Of a stretch of DNA of 62,000 nt, positions 45,251-55,410 are shown one piece after another. The stretch is from contig JAQGDQ010000314.1 in assembly GCA_030141605.1 (NCBI GenBank), forward strand, positions 1 to 62,000, read 5' to 3'. Made by a program: the position numbers and the translations under genes. Below the pieces are notes generated by a model that saw nothing but the letters and a program-made list of their open reading frames with translations, was not told where the DNA came from and did no database searches. The DNA is from Tubiluchus corallicola (Eukaryota > Priapulida > Priapulimorpha > Priapulimorphida > Tubiluchidae). Within the stretch, counting starts at the first letter, position 1, and every line of letters begins with the position of its first letter.

Positions 45251-48200
45251 CATGCGTATTATATGTATTCTATGAAGTTTTACTTACAAATAAAAAGTTT
45301 TGCTTACTTACAATTGTAAAAATTATGATGGTAAAGTGTCCTGATGTAATTTTGGAAGTCTGATTTAAAAAATCATGATAAAATGAAGACGAAAATTGCA
45401 AATTTATTTTGGTTTTTCCCATCCACTGTCTGAAACTGCAAATTTATAATTGGAGTTAGCTGCATTTTAGCAAAAAACATTTAAATTAAAATGTACTTTA
45501 ATTTTTTACTTGAATGTACTTTAGTTTAAATATTTGCAGGAGAGGCGCCCATTTATAGCCTCAGATTGTGACAGTTTGCCCAAATCAGAAAGATGGAGAC
45601 GTCAAATAATTGGGGAAATCTCACGCAAAGTGGCACAGATTCAGAATGGTAAGCGTGATTTACTGCCATTAATTTTTTTATATAATTATAAAAAACTTCT
45701 TATGACTAAACTAAAAACTTTGACATTAGGTTCAAAGTCTTTTATAACTTGTAGCCATAATTGTAGAAATGACCTTTATGTTTCTGCATTTAGCCGGATT
45801 GGGCGAGTTTCGTATACGAGATTTGAATGACGAGATTAACAAGCTTCTCCGGGAGAAGGGTCACTGGGAAGCACACATCAAAGAACTAGGAGGTCCAGAT
45901 TATTCCCGCGTTGGACCGAAAATGTTGGACCAAGAGGGAAAAGAAGTGCCGGGCAGTAAAGGTTACAAGTAAGTGCTATGATCATGTTGTAGTGGGATGT
46001 TAGGTAGAGTCTAATAAATGATATTGATCAAAAAAATTAATTTTGTTTTCTACCAATATCTATTTTGTATTGTATTTCATATAGTCGAATAGCTTGTGTT
46101 GTCTCTATATAAAAATTTGACCTAAACTTTTTGAATTAATTTGATTTTATCCTTTTTAGACATATTGCCTGTTTACCTGTGAACCATAAAAATCTGACAA
46201 TAATTTACATTTTATCAAATAATTTTTGTATAAGGAAAACATTTCTTTAGAAAATCACATACATAATTTGGTGGTAAAATGAGTATGGATAAAACTTAAG
46301 AGAAGTAATAGAGTTACCTGATAGCTGAAGTACTTTTAAAACTGCACATTTTTTTGAATGTTATATGCATTTTGTTGCAGCAATTTTCATTGGTAGTTAT
46401 TGGCAATCACCTAAAGATTTGACAACAATTTCTATGACATTTTCTTGTCAATTAGTGAAATACTTGTGTACTTTGATACAGCTGGGTGAAAGTTTATGAT
46501 ACACGAACAGTTTGTTTGTATCATTTGCATTGCAAGCCAGGGTTAAAGCAGCTTTTAAAATGAATTAAACTGATTTGTATCACTTTGTCTTGTTTCAGTT
46601 TCTTTCTGCATCTAAAGTTTATTTCTTCTCACTAAGTTTTATTGCTCTTGTGACTCTTTCGGATTAAATATTGAGATCTATTACATTGTTGTAGTTTGAA
46701 CCCACCAACCCTGAGATTAAGGAATGGCAAATTATCATCTTTTTCAGGTATTTTGGAGCTGCTAAAGATCTGCCAGGCGTCCGTGAACTCTTTGAACAGG
46801 AACCACCAAAACCTCCACGGAAAACTCGGGCTGAGCTGATGAAGGATATTGATGCCGATTACTACGGTTACCGTGATGATGATGATGGCCTGCTGATACC
46901 GTTAGAACAGGAGCAAGAAAACAAAGGTAAAGCTGCTGGTAATTATTCTGTCTGTTTTCGAAGATTAAATATGTGCCCCTATTGTTAATGTTCTATCGTT
47001 TCTCAAAGATTATAGATGCCCCTGTGGTTAATGTTATATCGTTTCTCAAAGATTAGAGATGCCCCTGTGGTTAATGTTATATCGTTTCTCAAAGATTAGA
47101 GATGCCCCTGTGGTTGATGTTCTGTCTCTTCTCAAAGATTAGAGATGCCCCTGTGGTTAATGTTCTATCGTTTCTCAAAGATTAGAGATGCCCCCGTGGT
47201 TAATGTTCTGTCGTTTCTCAAAGATTAGAGATGCCCCCGTGGTTAATGTTCTGTCATTTCTCAAAGATTAGAGATGCCCCTGTGGTTAATGTTCTATCGT
47301 TTCTCAAAGATTAGAGATGCCCCCGTGGTTAATGTTCTGTCGTTTCTCAAAGATTAGAGATGCCCCTGTGGTTAATGTTATATCGTTTCTCAAAGATTAG
47401 AGATGCCCCCGTGGTTGATGTTCTGTCTCTTCTCAAAGATTAGAGATGCCCCTGTGGTTAATGTTCTATCGTTTCTCAAAGATTAGAGATGCCCCCGTGG
47501 TTAATGTTCTGTCGTTTCTCAAAGATTAGAGATGCCCCCATGGTTAATGTTCTGTCATTTCTCAAAGATTAGAGATGCCCCTGTGGTTAATGTTCTATCG
47601 TTTCTCAAAGATTAGAGATGCCCCCGTGGTTAATGTTCTGTCGTTTCTCAAAGATTAGAGATGCCCCCGTGGTTAATGTTCTGTTGTTTCTCAAAGATTA
47701 GAGATGCCCCTATGATTAATGTTCTGCCTGTTCTCAAAGATTAGAGATGCTCCTGTGGTTAATGTTCTGCCTGTTCTCAAAGATTAGAGATGCTCCTGTG
47801 GTTAATGTTCTATCGTTTCTCAAAGATTAGAGATGCCCCTATGGTTAATGTTCTGCCTGTTCTCAAAGATTAGAGATGCCCCCGTGGTTAATGTTCTGTC
47901 TGTTCTCAAAGATTGAAGATGCCCATGTGGTTAAATCAATAAAGGTGTCAGTTTTGCTGTCTTTAACTAAGCTTGAGTGAGGCCAGAGAATGTTGTAAGC
48001 ATAACGTAAATACAAGAATCGCTGGCTCAGGCTTAGTATTAAGTAGTGCATGAATGAAGTTTAGTGGGGCACGTATCATTCTTTCTGTTCATATTTTTTA
48101 CTCAATTTGTGGAGAGGAGGACCATATGCATCCGCTTGTCTGTTGCTCTCATCTTAAAAGTGACAGCTGAGAGTTTTTCTTGTAATTCCATTACTTGCTC

Positions 48201-50632
48201 ATTCCCTGAGCCCGAAAGATTGCTTAGTTCAGCATAGCTAGGTGGTCTGCCTTGCCCTGGGTGGTCCAGTACTTGTAGCATTGTTTGCAACACCACAATA
48301 TGATAGTTAAATAGCTGACTAGGAGTGCGTAGATGGTGTGAACTGAATGCCCGTGATCTGAAGTAACTAAATACTAAAATCTTCAGCTTGCTACACTTCA
48401 TGGCAATGTATATTCACAACAGAAAAATATATTTTTATATATATGTGTGTGCTGGCAATTTATCTACAGGAATTTTTGTACATATTCTTATTTACTCATT
48501 GCTACCGCATCACTTTTTAAACTAAATTTTTATTCTTTTGTGTCTTGCCTTCAGTTTTTTTCTATTGCACTTTTAGTTTTGTTTAAATTGTACATATAAT
48601 GTCTGTGACATGTAATGACAAATGATCGATCTTGACAATTATTGTAGCTATAGCCGTTGCAGTGGCGGAGTGGACAGAACAAAAAGAGGCAGGACTGATC
48701 GATGCAGAACAGGGAGAGGAGGAAAATATTTATTCTGTTCAGTCAGATCATGAGGTAAACAAATATTCACCGTCATTGTCTGTTGTGCTATAATACTATA
48801 TGAAATTAATTTTGTTACCAAGTGTTGTTGTGGTTGGCTGTAATTTCTTAGCCACGTACATATTGATAAGGTCACACACTCGTATCTCGGTTTGCCAGAC
48901 TTCGCTTTTATGGATAGCGGAACAATCGCATAGAATCTGGACGGTTAAATCGCACAAAATCTGGACGGCCCGCATATTATAGATGCAGTCCGTTGTTTTG
49001 CGAGCTGGCCACTAGTTGGCAGGCTGTCACTTTGTTTACATCATTACATCAGTGTAACCACATGTATATCTCTATTTATAAAAATATGGAATCGATTATG
49101 CTAAGTTATTTGAGTCAATTACCGATAGTTTTTATGTGCTTTTGCATAGGAATGGCCTGTACTAGACGTTTTTGAGACAATTAGGTGATTGATTCTACCA
49201 TACCTTGAGCCTACTGTATTAGCTTAGCATCAGTAAATACAGACAATCGGCGAATTCGGACCTACGTCTCCCCGCTTTTATCCAGCAAACCGAGATTTGA
49301 GTGTACAGTCAAGCCTCATTATAATGCCCCACTTTATAATGCCAACCTTGTTTAATGCCCAAATTTATGTCTGTTATTTACACAGATATGCATGTGTTAA
49401 TACCTTCATTATGACGCCAAACTCGCTTAATGCCACCGTTTTCTAGATCCCAAAGTGGACAGTATAAGGAGCTTTGACTGTATATCCGCATGATCAAATA
49501 TTAGCTTTTCAAATTACACAAAATGAAAAATGTATATGTATAATGATCATACATGTCATTAATGTTATACAGTTGTAAATACTTGCTTAACTTTGTACTA
49601 TTTGAAAATAATTAAAATTTCTTTAATTGGTACATCATCAACTTAAACTTAAAAAATAAAAATTGAAAAGATTGCAAAGAAGCAAATCATGTAGTATAAA
49701 CATTAGTCAATGCTAATGTGAATGTAGATTATTAGTATGAGGGAAAATGTTTGTAAATGACGTGTTAATGAAACATGGGTTGGAAGTCTAATTAAATGAT
49801 GACGATGTTCTTTTTACGTAGTCTGATGATGAGGCTGAACCAAGCACCTCAGACATACAGAAGCCGTTCAAAGCTCATGTTCCAGTTCCATCACAGAAAG
49901 AGGTAAGTCAGTATAAAATCAAAGTTTTTTTTGTATTAAAACAAGGGAGGGTGTTACAGCATTAAATGAGTTAAATACTGAAGAAAAATAGAAAAGGAAG
50001 TTATCAAAATTAAGCTCGAGATTCATTATATGTGGTTGTAATTTGCAGAGCATTTAAGTCAAAACCTTGGCTACTTGGTACTGCTTCAAGGGAAATGACT
50101 TTGTGGGATCTAATCGCTTGCAACATTCAGAAATGTTAAAATTGTTTTGTTTTGTTAAAAAACATAGTACTTCAAGTTTTGGTCTGAAATTCAGAAACCA
50201 ATTCTGCCTTTACTGGAACACAAAATGTGACAAAATTTGTAATAGTTTCCAGTGTGCAAAATTCTTGAGTTTTCAATACATCAATTTATAATCGTGCATT
50301 GAGCCAAATGTTACTCTGAATTAAAGTTGTTAATGCATCTAATTCGTTCTACCTTGATTTATAACAGGATTATTACATGTGGTAAAATATTTTGTGGAAA
50401 TGGTTAATGCACACAAGTAATTAGGCCATATAGATTCATACTTTAGCATGGTTTTAGTCAGAAATGTATCGCTGATTCACCATTAAGGTTGCAAGTTTTA
50501 ATGCTGCTTTATTTGTCCCAATAGGTGGAGGAAGCGTTGATCAGGCGCAAAAAAATGGAACTGTTACAGAAGTACGCAAGTGAATCTCTGCAACAGCAAA
50601 GCCAAGAAGCCAAAACTTTGTTGGGAGTCTGA
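43060..50632 (+). CDS. ISY1: ISY1 pre-mRNA splicing factor homologue, 9 exons
   Basis: ISY1 associates with the NineTeen complex/intron-binding complex of the activated spliceosome. Exons: 43060-43062, 43534-43556, 44357-44411, 45540-45648, 45794-45968, 46748-46926, 48648-48754, 49822-49902, 50525-50632. They sum to 840 nt, giving 279 aa against 285 in human, with all phases matching. The N-terminus MARNSEKAMTALARWR is nearly identical to human. Other matches are WRRQIIGEISRKVAQIQN, LGEFRIRDLNDEINKLLREK, KELGGPDYSRVGPKMLD and KYFGAAKDLPGVRELFE. The C-terminal part has an acidic segment (EEENIYSVQSDHE) and ends VRRKKMELL-like (here IRRKKMELLQKYASESLQQQ). Coding exon 1 holds only the ATG. A possible AATAAA lies at 51108-51113. 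Confidence 0.96.
44640..44985. repeat. SINE-like dispersed repeat copies
   Basis: The word CCTTGATAATGAGcCAGGTgCTAGTC near 44660 recurs near 44915, and a diverged relative (CTTAATAATCAGATAAGATCCTGTCC) is near 60930. After it each shows a CAACAATCATCTACCTTA-like stretch or its relative. The family is not recognised. Boundaries are not resolved. Confidence 0.35.
45214..45250. repeat. (GT)n microsatellite
   Basis: About 14 GT units followed by GCGCGCG in ISY1 intron 3. Confidence 0.95.
46966..47930. repeat. 43-bp minisatellite with seven-unit higher-order repeat
   Basis: About 23 tandem copies of a 43-bp unit of the form TTTCTCAAAGATTAGAGATG followed by CCCCTGTGGTTAATGTTC and a variable TATCG, TGTCG, TGTCAT or TGCCTG end. 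It occupies most of ISY1 intron 6. The order of end-variants over seven units repeats (see findings). Not a CRISPR array: units are contiguous with no unique spacers. Confidence 0.95.
48102..48357 (-). other. Antisense coding-like exon inside ISY1 intron 6
   Basis: Between an acceptor-like TTTAGTTACTTCAG at 48371-48358 and a stop at 48104-48102 is an 84-codon open frame on the minus strand. It contains VVLQTMLQVLDHPGQGRPPS, YAELSNLSGSGNEQ and VMELQEKLSAVTFKMRATDK. The composition is that of a real coiled-coil-like protein end, not of a random frame. I cannot name the family. It may be the last exon of a nested gene, a processed pseudogene fragment, or chance; no upstream exon was found. Confidence 0.45.
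48876..49303. mobile_element. TIR element in ISY1 intron 7
   Basis: 428 bp with inverted ends ACACTCGTATCTCGGTTTGC (left) and GCAAACCGAGATTTGAGTGT (right). The next bases inward (ACTTCGCTTTTATGGATA and CCCCGCTTTTATCCAG) also pair loosely. A TA follows at the right (49304); at the left it has decayed. No transposase is seen. Confidence 0.75.
49306..49480. mobile_element. Short TIR element (MITE) in ISY1 intron 7
   Basis: 175 bp with ends CAGTCAAGCCTCATTATAAT and, read inward from the right, CAGTCAAAGCTCCTTATACT. It is flanked by TA at 49304-49305 and 49481-49482. It abuts the preceding element, sharing its TA. Confidence 0.8.
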
Positions 50633-52269
50633 AGAATTGGTTCACAATGGAAATGTCTTCTAGGTTTAGCAATATGCTGGAACCGCTGTTTGATGGTTAT
50701 GATGGCCACAGTGTCAAAAGTAATACCGCTGTTGCCTTATTTGAATAGCACTTACTACAGCATTATGTCAAACACTAATACCTGAGAAGAAATCAAGAAA
50801 CGAACAGGTGATCACATATTTGGGTGTTTAGAAGAAAGAATTAAATACTCCATTTGACTTAAACAATGTAGATACTTGGCATGTGGCAGCAGATCAGAGA
50901 ACAAGGCATCAAATTATGAGTCGTGCTATACAACGAAGCACCTAATGTGATGTTCTCTTATTCATTTTTGATTAATTTGTCTATAAATCAAATTTGATTA
51001 TCAATAAGCTCCCACTCACAACTTGTTTTTATTTTGTTGCTCATGTTACGAGTATGTTAAACGTAATGCGGGTGTGAAGGTAATACCTTGGAAATGGGCA
51101 TCAACGCAATAAACACGCAATTTTAGAGAGGTCTTCTTCAAAGTATATTAAAAATAAGATTGCTATTCTCTGTTACAAATGAAGAACAGTTTGCTACTAA
51201 AACGAAGTTGATTGCAACATTTTGGGTTGCTGAGATGGATAGGCAACTTTAACTTGAGATAAGAAATGGATGGGTTTGAGTTTGTATGCATTTGAATTTG
51301 TGAATACTGCTACGCTTTGCACATGTTTGTATAAAGTGGCGCAAATAATAACCATTTAAAAATAGAATTATTTTGGATAATTTATCGGGGTATGAATAAA
51401 CAATCGACACGTTTCTGAAAAAAGCCTGAGAGATTATAATTACGTAATACTGTGTTCAGATGGAATCCGTGTTGTTCTGTTACATGTATCGAATTGATTT
51501 TATTACTGTACTTGAAAAAGTTGGCAGTCTGTTTACTACGGCACAGGACAAGTGGCAGACTGTGACAAGTAGAGGAGGCAGGACAGAGTAGAGATTAGAG
51601 TACGGGCAGGAGGATGTGATTGTAAAACAAATGATATTTTAAAGCGAGAATGTAATTTAACAATATTTTGCAACTGTTCCAACTACCATTACTGCAATAT
51701 TTTGCCCTTTTTTCTTGTGAGATATAGTGCTACGCATTCTAGTATTTTTTTAGTAGTTTTTAAAGATTTTTTGAGTTTTTCCTTTGTCGCGTGATTTTTC
51801 CTGTGCTGCGTTGTTGTTGCTGCTGCAGTATTTTCCTAAGTCTTAACCCTAGCCTGGTAACTACTGCTAACTTCTTGCGGAAAATTCGTTCTGCAACATG
51901 TTTGAGAAGAGCGGAAATGTACAGGAACTGAAAAAGAGAACGACGCCAGTTTTTTTTAATGCTAGTGCCTGTTTGCTTTTTTACAAAGTAGTGAATTTCG
52001 TAAGTAATTATTATCATATGTTACACAGATGTTGATGACGCTGTTTTTTATCGACTGAAATAATAAAAATAAAACATTCTAACGCTAGCTAGCCGATTGG
52101 ATTTCGGCGATGGTCGATTGAGCATTATGCAAAAAATAATAATTTTACTGCATAAATGGGAAAGCCTAAGTCTAAGAGATGTCAGAAAAGAACGCTATAT
52201 TAATAAATACCTCCTCTAATTTCAATGACAGTTGTCAATAGAATGAAATATCATCTATCTGAACTATTA
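50633..52269. other. 3' flank of ISY1, nothing further recognised
   Basis: Contains the ISY1 3' UTR (possible AATAAA at 51108-51113) and AT-rich intergenic DNA. No supported gene. Confidence 0.5.
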
Positions 52270-53250
52270 AACTAATTTTGTCAAAAAGATTATCTGAGAA
52301 AGTCGGGACCATGATTGACTTTAAACCTGGATTATACGGCCGTATAAAAATTACTAAAAATGAAAAAATACATGATAATGATGATGATGACGTTGGTGAT
52401 GATAATGATGATGATGATGACGATGGTTATGATGATAATGATGACGATGAAGATGAGGAGCAGGAGGTGGATGATGGTGATGATGATGATATGATAACGA
52501 TGATGATGACCAGAAGTTTTTTCCCAAAGATAGCATTCATAAACCGAATATCATTAACTGAACATCATCACAACAACAGCATGTACGTTTTCAGGTAAAC
52601 TCACGTGAACTTCAAAAAAACAACCAATTAAGCTTGTAATTCATCATTAAATAAATAAAGTATATTTTTGCAGGACTGGACCAGAAAACTCACGAGATAA
52701 TAAATTCAATTATTTAAAAATGATTTCAACTGGCTTCACACAATTGGCTTCAACTGGTTGTCTCTGAATTCTGCTGCATTGGCCACCTTGGCCATCTGCT
52801 CCTTCCCATTTGTTTAAATTTCATTTTTCCAGCCTTTGGTCCCACTGTGCTTCAGTTAGTATGAAAGATGGTTGTGATCTCAACTCTGTTGTAATGCATT
52901 CCGCCATGTTTCTGCCATAATAGTTCCCTGTCTCTCTGAAAGAAATAAATGCTTGTTAGTCGTGGACAGTTTAGGACTCTCAAAAAATTATAACAATTTA
53001 TTAAGTACGAAAATAATTTTATTCCAGTATCGTTTTTTGGTCTTGATAGAAATTTTATTTCAGTTTAGCAAGTAATATGGTTATAGTGAACATAAGTTTT
53101 TATATGGAATGCAGCAGTTGATGAAAATGCCTGTACTTGCTTAGTGTGTAGATTGAAGTTGATGCAGAAGTGTTAAAGCCACTCAATACAGAATTTGTGA
53201 TGACGAAATAATTTTACTTGTACAAATCTTTATTTCAGAAACGTATTTAA
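52270..53250. repeat. Tandem segmental duplication, copy 1
   Basis: Copy 1 of a diverged duplication (copy 2 at about 53800-54890, shifted by about 1.55-1.63 kb). Order in both: a GTTTAAACC-type stretch, a GAT-rich tract (here 52372-52513), an AATAAAGTA segment with CAGGACTG, a possible short exon (52821-52935), AAATAAATGCTTGT then GGACAGTTTAG, and a TTTTACTTGTACA, CTTTATTTCAGAAA segment. Confidence 0.75.
52821..52935 (-). other. Candidate short terminal exon, copy 1
   Basis: After the acceptor-like TTATTTCTTTCAG (52948-52936) one frame reads ETGNYYGRNMAECI, then ELRSQPSFILTEAQ, to a TGA at 52823-52821. A related frame is present in copy 2 at 54475-54567. No upstream exon connects to it with certainty; the minus-strand receptor gene lies upstream. 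Its status as an exon is inference. Confidence 0.3.
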
Positions 53251-53409
53251 ACATACTCAACTAGGTTTAACCATGCTGCTCCTCTGGATGGCCATACTAA
53301 CTAGTTCTCCTGTACTAGCTTTGTTTTTTCTTAGCATCAATTTTCATTTTTCCACTTTTAGGTCTACATATTACAAGCCGCAAAATTAACTGTGTTTCAA
53401 TTTCTAATA

Positions 53410-53655
53410 ACGACACGTTTACATTAGCGAGTTTTTTCGCCCGAGTTAACTCGCCATGCAACTCACAATCGTGTTCAGACTAGAGAGCAAAACTTGCTGC
53501 GAGTTACTCTCCGATAGTAAGCACGAGCTGCTACTCCTTTCTCTGTTCACTGCGTATTATTGTCGAGAGCAACTCGGCAAGGCATTCACACTAGACATTA
53601 ACTCACAGGAATTGGACTCGCAGCAACTTCGGAGAATTTACACTAACTTGTTGAC
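53410..53655. repeat. Unclassified insertion-like stretch between duplication copies
   Basis: GC-richer than the surroundings. It has repeated ACTCG and GAGTTAACTCG-like words. Neither clean inverted ends nor a target duplication could be confirmed. Possibly a small DNA transposon. Confidence 0.25.
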
Positions 53656-53799
53656 CAATATATAAGGATTTTTAGGAAAAAATTCTTAATCAAATTCTAA
53701 AAGATATAAGAATAAAGCAATAAAACATCCAAAATAAGTTATTTATTTTAAACCAAAGTTAACTATCAGTGATGAAATAAAACTACAATTTGATTTCTG

Positions 53800-54890
53800 A
53801 AACCAAATTTGTCCAAAAGGAAAGTAGTGTGGAAAGTCTAGACGAAACTAAATTATGGTTTAAACCAAAGATTTTTGGGTTACAAGTATAAATAAGAATT
53901 ATTCAAGACAAATAGGTACGATGAAGTGATGACGATGAGGTTGATGATGACGACGATAATGACGACGACGACGACGACGACAATGATGATGTTTTTGTTG
54001 TTGCTGCTGCTGATGATGATGATGGTGGTGGTGGTGGTGGTGATGATGGCTATGATAATGAGCTAAGATTATCATCATTATCACATTAACAAACCAAAAA
54101 GAAATTAATGTACTTAATTATTGTTTGTATGCACTTTCTCAGGCAAAACTGGCACACGCTGAAACAGAAATGATAAAGCTCATGTTAATATCACTATCAT
54201 CAATGGACAAATAAAGTATGACTGTTATTCAGGACTGCACCGAGGACTGCATGGGATAATAATCCAATCATCCAAATATGATTGCTCCTGGAATTCTGGA
54301 AGCGGTTTCTTGGCCACCTTGTGTCATTCATGAAGCAGTCACGACTATTCAGCTAGAATTAACAGCGATCGTTCAGGTTCTGATACTGCCACCTATCGCA
54401 TTGTTCAGCGCATATTTCTCCATTTGTTTGCATTTCGCGTATTCCAGTCTTTGACATTTTTATTCCACTATGGCTCACGATTCATACAGCATGAAAGGGG
54501 ATCTAACTTCGGCTATGTTTGTGTTATTGTATTCCGCATTGCTTCTGGCGTAATAATTGTTGTTTATCTGCAAAAATAAATGCTTGTCAGTCCAGGACAG
54601 TTTAGTTTCTCAAAAAACTATAAATTTATGAAATACAAAAACCATTTTTTCAGCACCTTTTTTGGTCTTATTTGACGAATTTATTTAAATTTAACAAATT
54701 AAACATAGCCAATGTTAAAGTACGTTTATTTACTTGAGACAAATATAACATGAAGCTACCTGAATTATACGGGTTTTAAAATGTAGATTGAAGTTGATGC
54801 AAATACTGTTAAAGTTATCCAATACAGAAAACCCTAACTGGATTATGAAGTAATTTTACTTGTACAGATCTTTATTTCAGAAAGGTATTT
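53800..54890. repeat. Tandem segmental duplication, copy 2
   Basis: Counterpart of 52270-53250; see that entry. The GAT-rich tract is at 53925-54065 here. Identity is low to moderate with many small indels, so the duplication is old. Confidence 0.75.
54475..54567 (-). other. Candidate short terminal exon, copy 2
   Basis: After the acceptor-like TTTATTTTTGCAG one frame reads INNNYYARSNAEYNNT, then AEVRSPFMLYES, to a TGA at 54477-54475. Shared with copy 1: NYYxRxxAE, then RSxFxLxE. The start phases of the two copies differ by one base if the same acceptor is used, which weakens the exon reading. Confidence 0.3.
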
Positions 54891-55410
54891 TGAAATAGGT
54901 CAAAATCTTGGCCTTGTACAGAATGATCAAATTAGCACAGTAACTCTTGCACCGAATTAGCGTACTAGTTTCTCTTAATTGTGTGAGCTTTACTTTTTTG
55001 CTTGGATTTTTAATTTTTCAGTTTTGGTCAACTTATTACCAATTGCACAGTATGAGGAGATTTCAGTTTCCAAGCCATAACACTAATAACAATTTGAGGA
55101 GTGCTCATACTTCGTTAGGTTCAGTTGAAATCTTTCTTATTGTCTTTTCAATTTTGTTTTTAGGTGTTCGGAATCTTTACAAGCAATTATAATTATCAAA
55201 AGAATATCTAATTCTTTTTTTGCAAAGACTGCGATTTTTATAAATTCTTTCTTTGGTTTCAGCAAATTAAATCAGCATAAGAACTTGTAGTGAAGAGCCT
55301 ACCTTTCAGAATTGTTACATCTCGAAATCGTTAATATAAATCATGAACGCAACTTTCTGTTAGATCGACCAACCTCGATAGCCCGAGAATTGACAATTAT
55401 TTTGTTTTCA

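Noticed and set aside
46966-47930. CRISPR-like array
   Set aside because: Units are contiguous 43-bp repeats without unique spacers, in a eukaryotic intron.
52278-52598. Poly-Asp open frame (and poly-His on the other strand)
   Set aside because: Translation of a GAT trinucleotide tract; same for 53899-54084.
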